64,000 nt of DNA from Gluconacetobacter diazotrophicus PA1 5 (GCF_000067045.1 NC_010125.1:2470001-2534000), one strand, 5' to 3'. Numbered from the stretch's first letter, positions 27,999 through 37,211 are shown. A program made the numbers and translations. Notes: generated by a model from the letters alone, not told the origin.

Positions 27999-28646
27999 TT
28001 ACAGACGTTCGTAAGTTGCGATTGCATCCTGTACATTATCGTAAAGAGAAAATTGGCGCTCATGGATAATTGCAGCATGATCGCAATGTTCTCGTATAAA
28101 ATCCATATTATGTGAGACGACTATCAAAGACCGCTCTCGCCGTTTGCCAAACAGTTCATCTTGGCACCGAGCCAGAAAGCGAGCGTCACCAACCATGATA
28201 ACCTCATCGATAAGGTAGCAATCAAATTCGATGATAATTGACAATGCGAACGCGAGGCGTGCCCGCATACCCGAGGAGTAGGTCTTGACCGGCTCCCCTA
28301 ATTGCCGGCCGAGTTCGGCAAAATCATCCACGAATGCACGCGTGGCCGGATAATCGAGATCGTAAATCCTGCAAATAAAACGTAAATTATCTAGACCGCT
28401 CAGGCTTCCCTGGAAGGCCCCACCGAATGCCAGCGGCCAAGAGACGGACATCGTACGTTCAATACGTCCCGACGTCGCAAAATCCACTCCTCCAATGATG
28501 CGGATTAATGTCGATTTTCCCGCGCCATTCCGGCCAAGTATCCCCAGCTTCTGCCCACGATCCAGTTGGAAATTGACACGATCAAGCACACGCCGCTTTC
28601 CACCGGGTGTATGATAGTCTTTTACGAGATCAATACACCGAATCAT
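27999..28646 (-). CDS. kpsT: Capsule ABC transporter ATP-binding protein, KpsT family
   Basis: 215 residues, the short length typical of KpsT/CtrD/BexA. Walker A is GRNGAGKST, the signature is YSSGMRARLAF, Walker B is CYLIDEV and the switch is VSHNMD. It powers export of the lipid-linked polysaccharide through KpsM at the inner membrane. The start overlaps the kpsM stop by 4 bp, so kpsE-kpsM-kpsT is one coupled operon transcribed leftward. Confidence 0.95.
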   Translation of the reverse strand: MIRCIDLVKDYHTPGGKRRVLDRVNFQLDRGQKLGILGRNGAGKSTLIRIIGGVDFATSGRIERTMSVSWPLAFGGAFQGSLSGLDNLRFICRIYDLDYPATRAFVDDFAELGRQLGEPVKTYSSGMRARLAFALSIIIEFDCYLIDEVIMVGDARFLARCQDELFGKRRERSLIVVSHNMDFIREHCDHAAIIHERQFSLYDNVQDAIATYERL

Positions 28647-29443
28647 TGAACCAATATATAACGCCGCACCCGAAGTGTCAGCGATAGTCCTATAAGAATC
28701 ATGATAAAAATCGCACAGCTATTATAGAGCACATTAAAATGTGCATGCGCAGAATAACCAAACTGTCCGCCACGCACCATTTCAATATCATTTACACTTG
28801 GTGAAAGTAACAAAATCCAGCGATAACGTGGTGATACCCAATCAACCATTGAGAATGCCCCGGACAGGGGCAAGGACAGATATGAAATAATCCCGACGCC
28901 TTTTTCCAGGAATTCTGACATTTCTGACAAGGATGCAACGAGCAGTCCTGTTCCGAGACAAAACAGGGCGTGAAAAAAAAGTCCTAAATACAGCAACCCG
29001 TAATCAACTGGTGGCTTCATAAAACCCATTATAATCGCCCCGACGGCCACAATCAGACCCGCAATTAAAGAGCCCATAACCTCAAGACTAACCCGGGTGA
29101 AAATAAGATCCAGCGGCGTCACCTGCCGGTGGAATAAAAGACTCCCATTTGCTGTAAAGGCATGAAGCGAATGGCCTAGACAATGCCGCCACATTGTAAG
29201 CGGAACGTAGCCCGTCACGACAATAGCGGTTGTCGGCAACCCATGTTCATGCGCGGGCCGAATGGCGGTCCAAACGACGGCAACACCCGCGCAAAACAGA
29301 ATTGGCTCTCCGACGATCCACAAATAGCCCAAATTTTCTCGTCCAAACCGCGTATGCAATTCACGCATCATCAATGCGCCGATCACCCGCATCTGAACTC
29401 GAAACAGCACAAAAAGGGACGGTCCGTTCATCTTGACACTCAA
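28643..29443 (-). CDS. kpsM: Capsule ABC transporter permease, KpsM family
   Basis: 266 residues with six predicted membrane segments of the ABC-2 type. Seen are the N-terminal VIGALMMRELHTRFGRENLGYLW stretch near residue 20 and the C-terminal DWVSPRYRWILLLSPSVNDIEMVRGG, both characteristic of KpsM/CtrC/BexB. It forms the inner-membrane channel for capsule polysaccharide with KpsT. It overlaps kpsE at its start and kpsT at its stop by 4 bp each. Confidence 0.94.
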   Translation of the reverse strand: MSVKMNGPSLFVLFRVQMRVIGALMMRELHTRFGRENLGYLWIVGEPILFCAGVAVVWTAIRPAHEHGLPTTAIVVTGYVPLTMWRHCLGHSLHAFTANGSLLFHRQVTPLDLIFTRVSLEVMGSLIAGLIVAVGAIIMGFMKPPVDYGLLYLGLFFHALFCLGTGLLVASLSEMSEFLEKGVGIISYLSLPLSGAFSMVDWVSPRYRWILLLSPSVNDIEMVRGGQFGYSAHAHFNVLYNSCAIFIMILIGLSLTLRVRRYILVQ

Positions 29444-30615
29444 ACGATCTGATGCTCTCGCGCACCGCTGATGATCAACTTGCCCATTAAGAAAAGCCCC
29501 AAGAATGTCGCAAATACGGTCAGCACGTCACTGATCCGCTTCGGATAGGTCGCATAATCTGCCAGATCGGGATGAGAGATCTGCTCCAGATAGACCTGCT
29601 GACGGTCAGCCTGAGCTTTCGCTGTTTCCAGTGCCGTGGCTGCCGCGGTCAACTGCTTCTCGATAAGTTCCTGTTTAAACGTCAAAGCGTCATAGTCTGT
29701 AATCTTAGGAACCAGAGAGGCCTTCGATCCGGTAACATCCCTACTCAACCGTGCAATCTGTTCTTCCAGGATCGCAATCCTACGCTGATAGACGGGGATG
29801 GCGGGACTACGCGGAGACGCGGTCTGAACTTGAGCGAGTTGCATCCGCGCAGATGTCAACATCACCTGCAACTCATTGATATTCGACAACAGCGGAGTCG
29901 CCTGCTTGATTGGGTCAAGAAGTGCTTCGCGATTGCGATACGCTGCCAACTGCCCCTCCACATCACGTAATTGTTCTGTGGCTTCTTCAACCTCTTTCAC
30001 CGCACTACCAATCATATTAGCGCGTTGTCGCATATTTATTTGATTAACAAGCTGCTCCGCAGAGACAAGCAGGGCTGTTGCGATATCCTGGGAATCCTGT
30101 GCACGAAAAGTGCGAACCCGCAGGGTCGCGATCGAGGTTGAGGTATCAAGTTCGACAGTGACATGATTTTTATAATATTGATAAAAATATTCGAAGGATG
30201 ACCCCGTAAAGACATTTGGAAAACGGGCAAATCTGTCACCTTCGGGACGATTGAAGATTGCCGCCAACCGTTTCGTCGCAAGCATTGTTTTTGCGGCGTC
30301 CCTGGAAGTCAGGTAATCTTGTACGATATAGGAATCTTCGTCAGCGACCGACCCTTCCCCCGGCGTCAGCAGATTGCTTAGCATTCCCACGGGCTGCGAC
30401 GCTGCGCCTCGCACAACGAATTCAGCTTGCGAAACATATTGCGGGGCGGCGATCAGGAAATAATAAATAGCTGCAATGAGTGTGGGCAACGCAACCACCA
30501 ACAGAAATGGCCGGGCTTTCCGGAGTCGATGCTCACGGTTAAAACCTCGCGGAATCGCGACGAGCGCCGAGGCCACTGACGCTGCTCTCTCGCTCGGAAC
30601 TTCAAATCTATCCAT
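29440..30615 (-). CDS. kpsE: Capsule export inner-membrane/periplasmic protein, KpsE family (PCP-3)
   Basis: 391 residues. An N-terminal membrane helix (PFLLVVALPTLIAAIYYFLI, about residues 36-55), a periplasmic coiled-coil-rich middle with EVEEATEQLRDVEGQLAAYRNR, and a C-terminal membrane helix ending in REHQIV are the family layout. It bridges KpsMT to the outer-membrane OPX protein. ATG 30615 is the start. It is the first gene of the kpsE-M-T operon. Confidence 0.92.
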   Translation of the reverse strand: MDRFEVPSERAASVASALVAIPRGFNREHRLRKARPFLLVVALPTLIAAIYYFLIAAPQYVSQAEFVVRGAASQPVGMLSNLLTPGEGSVADEDSYIVQDYLTSRDAAKTMLATKRLAAIFNRPEGDRFARFPNVFTGSSFEYFYQYYKNHVTVELDTSTSIATLRVRTFRAQDSQDIATALLVSAEQLVNQINMRQRANMIGSAVKEVEEATEQLRDVEGQLAAYRNREALLDPIKQATPLLSNINELQVMLTSARMQLAQVQTASPRSPAIPVYQRRIAILEEQIARLSRDVTGSKASLVPKITDYDALTFKQELIEKQLTAAATALETAKAQADRQQVYLEQISHPDLADYATYPKRISDVLTVFATFLGLFLMGKLIISGAREHQIV

Positions 30616-30894
30616 GGGAAATTAGGTGCCCCATTGGTAAGTGAAAAGCAACTAGGGAATGAGGATCTGGGTCATAATGAGTTGAAAGAACTGTTTCTTT
30701 TTTTTGGGATCACGGCCGCTCTGCCGGCCCTTCCCGATCGGTTGCGATGGCCGCCCTCTGCCGACCCAGCAGGTCGTCAGGTACGGTCGTCGGGGGCTCC
30801 GGCAGTTCTTTTCTTTTTTCCTCGAAAAGCGAAATGTAAAGACCAGCGACTCAATCATAGCCGGGAGTAATGACAGCTCGGAGATTACGATAAT
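30616..30894. other. Intergenic region with a GC-rich patch between T-rich tracts
   Basis: About 280 bp upstream of kpsE and downstream of the glycosyltransferase. A GC-rich core (about 30705-30805) sits between two similar T-rich stretches (CTGTTTCTTTTTTTT near 30690-30704 and AGTTCTTTTCTTTTTTC near 30803). No gene is supported. It presumably holds the kpsEMT promoter. Confidence 0.4.
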
Positions 30895-32202
30895 TTACAA
30901 TACCGCTTCATACATTTTTCGCAGCCGTTCCTCGTACCTCGTCATATTGAAGCATGCGGCTTGCAACGGCCCGGACTCGCCCAGACGAACGCGCAATGCG
31001 TCGTTCCTATCCATTTCCTCGATTCCAGCGGTAATGGAAGATGTATCATATGCGTCCACGAATAATGCCGCCGGTCCCGCCACCTCAGGCAAGGCACCTT
31101 CGCGTGAGGTCAACACCGGCGTACCAAACGACAGAGCCTCCAGCACGGGTAAACCAAACCCTTCGGACAACGAAGGAAAGAGGACTGCTCGTGCTCCCCT
31201 GATCAGAGCCATCAGCAGCGGTGTCGGCAGATACTCCAACTGCCGTACCCGCCCATTGGCAAGACCAGTTGCCAGAAAGCGCAATTCGGTTTCCGATTTC
31301 CAGGCCATGGCTCCGACAATGACGAGAGGGCACTCCGTTCTGGCCATAAGGTAGGCTTCAATCAGACGACCAAGATTTTTCTTAGGCTCCAAGGAACCGA
31401 AAAATAGGAAAAATCTCCCCGTCTGCAAGCCGAACAAACCGGCAATTTCCGGAAGCGAATCAAGTCCGTGCGAATTCCCGGGCAAAAGAGCAGGCTGAAA
31501 TGATTGGTAGGTATTATGGACCCGATCACTTACATCCGGGAAAAACGACAGAATTTCAGAACGCGACGCCTCGGAAACAGTACAAACAGCATCTGCCTGC
31601 CGCGCAATTTTACGAAGTAGCTTGAAATGATAATTTTTATTATCTAGCGTCGTATACGGCAACCTCAATGGCACAAGATCGTGAATAGTATAAATATTCC
31701 GCGCGCCCTTTAGCCTGATCGGCAATGGGTAAGTCCAATGCATAATTGCCGGAGGATTGGGAATGGTGACTGTCAGGAATCGACCGGTGTGCCGAAAATG
31801 CCTCGCAGCCGAACGATAAAGGTCGGGGACGTTGAGAATCCGGTCAAACGCAGGCATACGATGCGCGAATCCGCGCGCCTCGACTCGGCCACTGATTGGG
31901 ACATCAAGGGCTACGTGTCCGACAATATCAGCCTTCCGAGCTTGCCACCAACGCAACGTGAAAGGCTTGGGAAGCCTGCCGGTCGCTTCCTGGTCCAAGC
32001 TATCGAAAAAAATTACCTCCCGCAGATCGGTTGGCGTTCGCCTGGAGATATTCATGCCGTAGATAACATCCACGACGTTTCCCATTGCTTTGAGACAATA
32101 GGTTAACGTACGCGCATAAGTGGCAACGCCAGTCCCACGCGGAAGCGCGAGATTGAATCCATCAACACCAATACGTGGGGAAAGATCACGAAGCAACGGC
32201 AC
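30895..32202 (-). CDS. Glycosyltransferase family 4
   Basis: 435 residues. It has an N-terminal LPRGTGVATYARTL motif, IMHWTYPLPIRLKGARNIYTIHD, a donor domain with FFGSLEPKKNLGRLIEAY and EGFGLPVLEALSFGTPVLT. It is a paralogue of the enzyme at 17390-18559 but with AT-richer codons and about 45 extra residues. GTG 32202 is the likely start; no clear Shine-Dalgarno sequence is seen. It probably builds the capsule repeat unit. Confidence 0.85.
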   Translation of the reverse strand: MPLLRDLSPRIGVDGFNLALPRGTGVATYARTLTYCLKAMGNVVDVIYGMNISRRTPTDLREVIFFDSLDQEATGRLPKPFTLRWWQARKADIVGHVALDVPISGRVEARGFAHRMPAFDRILNVPDLYRSAARHFRHTGRFLTVTIPNPPAIMHWTYPLPIRLKGARNIYTIHDLVPLRLPYTTLDNKNYHFKLLRKIARQADAVCTVSEASRSEILSFFPDVSDRVHNTYQSFQPALLPGNSHGLDSLPEIAGLFGLQTGRFFLFFGSLEPKKNLGRLIEAYLMARTECPLVIVGAMAWKSETELRFLATGLANGRVRQLEYLPTPLLMALIRGARAVLFPSLSEGFGLPVLEALSFGTPVLTSREGALPEVAGPAALFVDAYDTSSITAGIEEMDRNDALRVRLGESGPLQAACFNMTRYEERLRKMYEAVL

Positions 32203-32400
32203 CTCACAAAAAGGCAGATATATTTCACAAAACCAAACAATCAGAACTGCACGAAACTATCTATTATTGTAGATAATCCAAATTTACACTGTGCAACACT
32301 CAGACTATTTAGCACACACAACGACAAGCTACAGGGCTGCGGCGTTCTTGCATAATATTTTTTGACGTTGCATAAGGACCTCAACATTGTCTCAGCTCGT

Positions 32401-33612
32401 ATGGATTACATGATCGATCGCTCGGCATCCGTTGCTCGAATCCTGGCCATCTCTGTCATGCTGGCTGGGTGCAGCGCCTTGCCCAGCAGCGGCCCGGTCA
32501 GTTCACAGATCATACAAGCCGCAAAAGATCCGAAGCTGAACCCTATCGGTTTTCACATCGTACCGCTTACACCAAAAACACTCAATATACTCCAGAATGA
32601 GACGCCTCCGCTCCTCTCCACCCTCGATAAAGAAGGGCCTGGACAAGGAGAACATGGGGCCATTGGCCCGGGCGACGTTCTTTCGATCTCCGTTTTCGAG
32701 ATTGGCAGCGGGCTGTTTTCGGGTGGTGGTGGAGCGGCCACCGGGGGACGGGCGGCAGCGGGAACGGCAAGTACTGCGAGCGGGGGTGGTGGCGGTGGCA
32801 CCACCGCCAGCGTTGAGGCGCTTCCCCCGACTGAAGTCGACGACCAGGGTTCGATTGCTTTTCCCTATATCGGTCGCATTTTGGTCGCGGGACAAACGCC
32901 GACCCAACTTGCGAAGACGATCGAGAGCCAATTGGCCTCTAAGTCCCAGAATCCCCAAGTTATCGTACGCGTCCTGACCGATCTTCACAATTCCATTATC
33001 GTGTCCGGCGACATTCTTCATCCTGGGCGTCAGATGCTTACCCTCGCCCATGAGGGACTTCTGGACATCATTGCGATGGGAGGCGGGGCAAGCCACTCAT
33101 CCGAGGATAGCATGGTGATGCTGACACGTCATGGCGTTACCGGACGCATACCCTTGCGTACACTTGAAACGCATCCTGACGAAAATATTCCGCTCATGCC
33201 GGGCGACAGAGTGCAGGTTATCTATCTGCCCCGCACCTATACTGTTTTCGGCGCAACTCACGTCAATCAGACTCCGTTCAATACGCCAGTGCTCACACTT
33301 GACCAGGCCATAGCGCGAATTGGTGGACCATCTGATGATACCGCGGACGCCAACGCAATCTATCTATTCCGTTACGAGAGCGACGAGGTCGCCCAAAAGC
33401 TTGGGCTAGCACCGAAAACTGGTGGCACACCGATTATCTACCATGTCGATCTGATGAACCCGACGAATTACTTTCTTGCCCAGAAGTTTGTCATGAAAGA
33501 CAAGGATCTTATTTTCGTTTCCAACGCAAAGGTCAACAAGCTGTATAAATTTCTGACCTTGATTGGCGCTGTGACCAGCCCGGCTATTACCGCCGCGTAC
33601 GTGGCGAGATAG
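32401..33612 (+). CDS. Outer-membrane polysaccharide export lipoprotein (OPX, KpsD/CtrA/BexD-like)
   Basis: About 403 residues. The lipoprotein signal has lipobox LAGC. A Poly_export domain (GPGDVLSISVFEIG, QGSIAFPYIGRILVAG) and SLBB-type segments (VSGDILHPGRQ, YTVFGATHVNQTPF) follow, with a C-terminal helix that would span the outer membrane. The Poly_export domain is split by an insert of about 30 residues made almost only of Gly, Ala, Ser and Thr. ATG 32401 is chosen because the signal peptide begins there. It is divergent from the glycosyltransferase at 30895, sharing an AT-rich promoter region, and marks the right edge of the AT-rich island. Confidence 0.9.
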   Translation: MDYMIDRSASVARILAISVMLAGCSALPSSGPVSSQIIQAAKDPKLNPIGFHIVPLTPKTLNILQNETPPLLSTLDKEGPGQGEHGAIGPGDVLSISVFEIGSGLFSGGGGAATGGRAAAGTASTASGGGGGGTTASVEALPPTEVDDQGSIAFPYIGRILVAGQTPTQLAKTIESQLASKSQNPQVIVRVLTDLHNSIIVSGDILHPGRQMLTLAHEGLLDIIAMGGGASHSSEDSMVMLTRHGVTGRIPLRTLETHPDENIPLMPGDRVQVIYLPRTYTVFGATHVNQTPFNTPVLTLDQAIARIGGPSDDTADANAIYLFRYESDEVAQKLGLAPKTGGTPIIYHVDLMNPTNYFLAQKFVMKDKDLIFVSNAKVNKLYKFLTLIGAVTSPAITAAYVAR

Positions 33613-33745
33613 GCCACTCCGGACTGTGTCACCCTTCGCGGCTTGTTCCTTGTCTTGACTTTCGGCGCTCGTTTGTGGGCGTAGCGCCGGACAACGTGTT
33701 TCGGCCTGGAGCCGTGGCTTCTCCCGATTCATGAAAATCCAGACT

Positions 33746-34699
33746 TCAATGCCCTTCCGTCGCATGGAAGCGGGTGTAATCGACCGTAATGCGCCCGTCG
33801 GGGCCAGAATCGATGATGTCGACGAAGCGGTGGTTGTAGAGCACCCGATCGAATCCGTAGGCGTTGCGGGCGAAGACGCTTTGTCCGGATACCTCGTCGG
33901 TGCCGGTCATGGTCACGACGATTTCTGCCTCCTCCAGACGCAGTTCATCGACTGTCAGGCCGTTCAGGGGGCTGTGCTCGTCGATGACGTGCATCAGTGG
34001 GAACGCGAAGCGCAGGACGGGAATGTGGGACTGGACCAGCGGTAGCGGGTCGAACTGGCGGGCCAGGCGTCCGTTTGGCTGGACGATCAGGCGGGCCAGG
34101 AACATTTCCACGCCGACCGACAGAATCGGGCTGAGGCGCCGGTTCGCGATTCGCACGCTAAGGTGAGAGATTCCGTTTTCAACCCGAATCAGGGCGCGGT
34201 CGCTGAACATGATCCGCGCCTTGGGGCGTGCGAAGCGGGCGAAGACCAGGCCGGTGGCGACCGCGTTCAAGATCATGCCGGCCAGCAATTCGAATGACGA
34301 AATGACATGCGCCACCGGCCCGACGGGGGCCATCACGCCGTAGCCGACCGTCGACAGGGTCTGGATGCTGAAGAAGAAGTAATCCCAGAACGCCCCTGGA
34401 TGCGTCCCCGTCACCTGCCCCGGCGCCATCATATATAGCAAGGCAAACCCGACATTGATCAGGACGTAGAACGCCAGCGAAGACCAGAAAAAAGTGCGCC
34501 AGCGCACCGTGAGGGCATGATGATAGAGGTCGGACCACGCCCGATCGGCATCGCCGATGCGGACGATGTTGTCATGGCCCCGATCTTCAAGCGCATGGTG
34601 ATTGAGCAGACGCGAAAGGGCCTGGGGCACCTGTGCCGCAAAAGGCGTACGTCTCGCATGTCCTCCGGCTGATTTGGACGATCCCGACTCCCGTTTCAT
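33746..34699 (-). CDS. Inward-rectifier-type potassium channel (KirBac family)
   Basis: 317 residues from ATG 34699. Two membrane helices flank a pore loop with selectivity filter TVGYG, followed by the cytoplasmic IRK domain (PKARIMFSDRALIRVENG, VRIANRRLSP, EAEIVVTMTGTDEVSGQSV, YTRFH). This is the prokaryotic Kir architecture. Earlier in-frame starts would add a basic low-complexity leader and are less likely. It is monocistronic, convergent with the OPX gene. Confidence 0.92.
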   Translation of the reverse strand: MKRESGSSKSAGGHARRTPFAAQVPQALSRLLNHHALEDRGHDNIVRIGDADRAWSDLYHHALTVRWRTFFWSSLAFYVLINVGFALLYMMAPGQVTGTHPGAFWDYFFFSIQTLSTVGYGVMAPVGPVAHVISSFELLAGMILNAVATGLVFARFARPKARIMFSDRALIRVENGISHLSVRIANRRLSPILSVGVEMFLARLIVQPNGRLARQFDPLPLVQSHIPVLRFAFPLMHVIDEHSPLNGLTVDELRLEEAEIVVTMTGTDEVSGQSVFARNAYGFDRVLYNHRFVDIIDSGPDGRITVDYTRFHATEGH

Positions 34700-34850
34700 T
34701 CCCCCGCACCTTTTCGCGACGCCTATTCGACGCAGGATGGCGCGAAACGGTACGTTTGCGTATGGGGGTAACCGCGCGGGTCTCATGCAGTGGACGAGGC
34801 GGCAACGGGATCACGAATGCAGGAGATCCGGCCGGAAGGACGGTCCCCGC

Positions 34851-35045
34851 CTATCGGGACAGATCGATTTCCATCGATTCCTGGCCGGCATGCAGGCGCC
34901 TGATTTCCTCGCATGACGCGATCCAGTAGCGTGCCTTTTCAGCGTCGCCGTCGAGGCGGGCCTCGTCCAGATGGGTCTGGGCAATGGCCAAGGCTTCGGC
35001 ACCGTGGCGCGCAAAGAGGTCGATCGCGGTGGCTTCGGGTGTCAT
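34851..35045 (-). CDS. Small hypothetical protein, 64 residues
   Basis: Not assigned to a family. A strong ribosome site GGAGGAG precedes ATG 35045. The peptide is acidic to neutral and helical: MTPEATAIDLFARHGAEAL followed by ALAIAQTHLDEARLDGD and a Trp-containing helix with CEEIRRLHAGQE. No signal peptide or membrane segment is seen. Divergent from the VOC gene. Confidence 0.7.
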   Translation of the reverse strand: MTPEATAIDLFARHGAEALAIAQTHLDEARLDGDAEKARYWIASCEEIRRLHAGQESMEIDLSR

Positions 35046-35147
35046 AGTCGTCTGCTCCTCCCGCTTGTTCATCCGGGACAAATCCCGTGTTCGGGCGTTT
35101 CGTCCTCTGCCCTGGTGCCTCAACACGCTTGCCGGAAGGACAGTTCC

Positions 35148-35564
35148 TTGATCGACGCCCTTCATCACGTGGCTATTATCTGTGCGGATTACGACCGGTC
35201 GAAGGATTTTTATACGCGCATCCTCGGCCTGCCGATCATTCGCGAGACCTATCGGGCCGAACGCCGATCCTGGAAATGCGACCTGGCCGTCGGCCATGCG
35301 CAGATCGAACTGTTTTCCTTCCCGGACCCGCCGCCACGTCCCTCGCGTCCCGAGGCGCGCGGCCTGCGGCATCTGGCCTTCGCCGTGCGGGACCTGCACG
35401 CGGCGGTCGAACACCTGCAGCAGGCCGGAATCGTGGTCGAGCCGATTCGCACCGACGCCCTGACCGGGCGCGATTTCACCTTCTTCGCCGACCCCGACGA
35501 CCTGCCGCTGGAATTGTATGAAGTAGATCCCGCTGGTCCGCCGCCCGGCACCATGGCAACGTAG
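35148..35564 (+). CDS. VOC-superfamily (glyoxalase-like) protein, YaeR-like
   Basis: 138 residues in one VOC unit: LHHVAIICADYDRSKDFYTRILGL, ELFSFPDPPPRP, RHLAFAVRDL and LPLELYEV, with the His and Glu positions that usually bind metal. The TTG at 35148 is supported by GGAAGGA at 35133-35139. It resembles the E. coli YaeR group of unproven function. It is followed by the DUF1330 gene 23 bp later, likely in the same transcript. Confidence 0.88.
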   Translation: MIDALHHVAIICADYDRSKDFYTRILGLPIIRETYRAERRSWKCDLAVGHAQIELFSFPDPPPRPSRPEARGLRHLAFAVRDLHAAVEHLQQAGIVVEPIRTDALTGRDFTFFADPDDLPLELYEVDPAGPPPGTMAT

Positions 35565-35587
35565 CTGCCCCTGAAGGAGTAGAGGCC

Positions 35588-35875
35588 ATGGCCGCCTATA
35601 TCGTCTTCACCCGTGAATCGACCCACGATGCCGCCGAACTCGACACCTATATGCAGGCAGTCGGTACGACCTTCGAGGGGCATCCCGTCAAGATCCTGGC
35701 CGCCTATGGCACTCAGGACGTGCTGGAGGGGCTGGCGCCCGAAGGCGTCGTGATCGTGGAATTTCCGACCATGGCGGATGCCCGCGCGTGGTACGACAGC
35801 CCACCCTATCAGGCCGTCGCACAGCACCGCTGGCGGGGCGCGTCCTATCGCGCGGTGATCGTTCAGGGGCGGTGA
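35588..35875 (+). CDS. DUF1330-family protein
   Basis: 95 residues, a ferredoxin-like dimeric alpha-beta barrel. Seen are AYIVFTRE at the start, YGTQDVLEG, VVIVEFPTMADARAWYDSP and the terminal YRAVIVQG, all typical of DUF1330. AAGGAG lies 9 bp upstream of the ATG. Its biochemical role is unknown. Confidence 0.9.
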   Translation: MAAYIVFTRESTHDAAELDTYMQAVGTTFEGHPVKILAAYGTQDVLEGLAPEGVVIVEFPTMADARAWYDSPPYQAVAQHRWRGASYRAVIVQGR

Positions 35876-35887
35876 TCGGCCGCCCCT
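35865..35887. terminator. Bidirectional hairpin between convergent genes
   Basis: AGGGGCGG (35865-35872) pairs perfectly with CCGCCCCT (35880-35887) around 7 nt. It overlaps the DUF1330 stop codon and sits 10 bp before the stop of the minus-strand 69-residue gene, so it can serve both. No T-tract. Confidence 0.5.
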
Positions 35888-35897
35888 AGCCGGACCG

Positions 35898-36107
35898 TCA
35901 GGTCAGGACCGGCGCAAGCCCCACGCGCTGGCGGCGGAAAAGGCCTGTCGCGACGTTCCGGGCTTCCTGCAGGGATGACATGATCTGACCGTTCAACGGC
36001 CGCAGCCATTCGTGGATGGCGCGGAACACCCGTGCGCCGTCGCGACGGGACTGAATGACGACCCCGACGAACACACCGTCGATTTCGATGATCTCGGATT
36101 TGAACAT
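35898..36107 (-). CDS. Small hypothetical protein, 69 residues
   Basis: Not recognised. ATG 36107 is preceded by AAGGAGA. The sequence starts MFKSEIIEIDGVFVGVVIQ and continues with RVFRAIHEWLRPLNGQI and an amphipathic C terminus; it looks like a small globular alpha-beta protein without signal peptide. A perfect 7-bp hairpin with AGAA tetraloop (36138-36155) lies in its leader. Confidence 0.65.
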   Translation of the reverse strand: MFKSEIIEIDGVFVGVVIQSRRDGARVFRAIHEWLRPLNGQIMSSLQEARNVATGLFRRQRVGLAPVLT

Positions 36108-36137
36108 GACATGATCTCCTTCGCTTGAAGCGACGGG

Positions 36138-36155
36138 ACGGCTGAGAACAGCCGT
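36138..36155. other. Short perfect hairpin upstream of the 69-residue gene
   Basis: ACGGCTG and CAGCCGT enclose AGAA. It lies between the CHAD gene stop (36243) and the start at 36107, so it could be a weak terminator or a leader structure. Confidence 0.35.
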
Positions 36156-36242
36156 GCAAGAGCATGCAGTCCGTCCTGTGACAACGACGAATGCGTGAAG
36201 TCCTGATGACAGTTCGATGACGGTGGCGGATTGGGTTCGCGG

Positions 36243-37211
36243 TCAGGGCTGCCAGAACACGGGACGGCGGCAGAATTTGCGCCATTTCTTATGGGCCGTC
36301 CCATGTACGCCAAGCTGGCGGCAGCAGAGGAAACCCGTCACCGCCCCCACGGTATGTTGAAGTGCGTCCCCGCCATGCTCGCCCAGCCGGGCCAGCAGGC
36401 TGCGCGTCGTCAGCACGTCGCTGTCCATTCCCAGCACGTCCTGCAATGCAGCCAGGCGCCGAATATAGGGCTTGGCTTTCCCTCCTGGCATATGCAGCGC
36501 GTTGAAGAATTCAGCCGTATAGCGCAGTTTCTTCAGGACCAGCCTGACCTCGTGCCGCTCTTTGGGCGTCAGCAGCGCGAAATCCCGGCCCTTGCGCAGT
36601 GCCTTGCGGTGCAGTCGCGTCAGGTGCCGGACGGCGAAATCAATGGCGGGCTCTTCCAGCGTCTCCTGCCCGGCTGCCGACAGCGATGCCAGCCAGACAT
36701 CTCCGTCCCCCATCTGGCCCAGCAGACGCAGGAATTGCCGGGCTTCCTCGCCGCCCAGGACTGATTGCACCTGGCCGTACGCGGCATGGCGCAGAGGTTG
36801 CGCCAGCGGCGTCACCACCCCTGCCACGTCGACATCGACCTGCGTCAGCGCCGCCAATCCAGGTACCGTGGTCAGCAGGAACACGTCCCAGTTCCGCGCG
36901 TCGCCCACCGCCCCGGCCAGCGACCGCGCATGGGCCGATGCCCCTTCCAGTACCACATTGGGCGTGTCGCGTCGCAGCAGGCCCGCCAGGGCGCGGAACC
37001 GCCGCAGCGCGACCCGGACCTGATGCACGCCTTCGGCGTTGCGCCCGTCGATCGCGACCGGCAGGTTGGCAGCCAGGTGATCGTGGATGGTGGCAACGAT
37101 CCGCCGCACCGCCACCCGCACCGTATCCCCCTGGCCCAGCACGATCGGCGCGGCGCGGCGGCTGTCGGGAACGGTGGCGGTCGCCCGGTCAGACACGATC
37201 ATGCACTCCAT
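36243..37211 (-). CDS. CHAD-domain protein
   Basis: 322 residues, nearly all one CHAD domain: helical, with conserved His/Arg pairs in GVHQVRVALRRFRALAGL, GDARNWDVFL and LVLKKLRYTAEFFNAL. CHAD domains bind inorganic polyphosphate and often localise to polyphosphate granules. ATG 37211 or 37202 may be used. The gene lies just downstream of the Lrp-type regulator on the same strand. Confidence 0.88.
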   Translation of the reverse strand: MECMIVSDRATATVPDSRRAAPIVLGQGDTVRVAVRRIVATIHDHLAANLPVAIDGRNAEGVHQVRVALRRFRALAGLLRRDTPNVVLEGASAHARSLAGAVGDARNWDVFLLTTVPGLAALTQVDVDVAGVVTPLAQPLRHAAYGQVQSVLGGEEARQFLRLLGQMGDGDVWLASLSAAGQETLEEPAIDFAVRHLTRLHRKALRKGRDFALLTPKERHEVRLVLKKLRYTAEFFNALHMPGGKAKPYIRRLAALQDVLGMDSDVLTTRSLLARLGEHGGDALQHTVGAVTGFLCCRQLGVHGTAHKKWRKFCRRPVFWQP

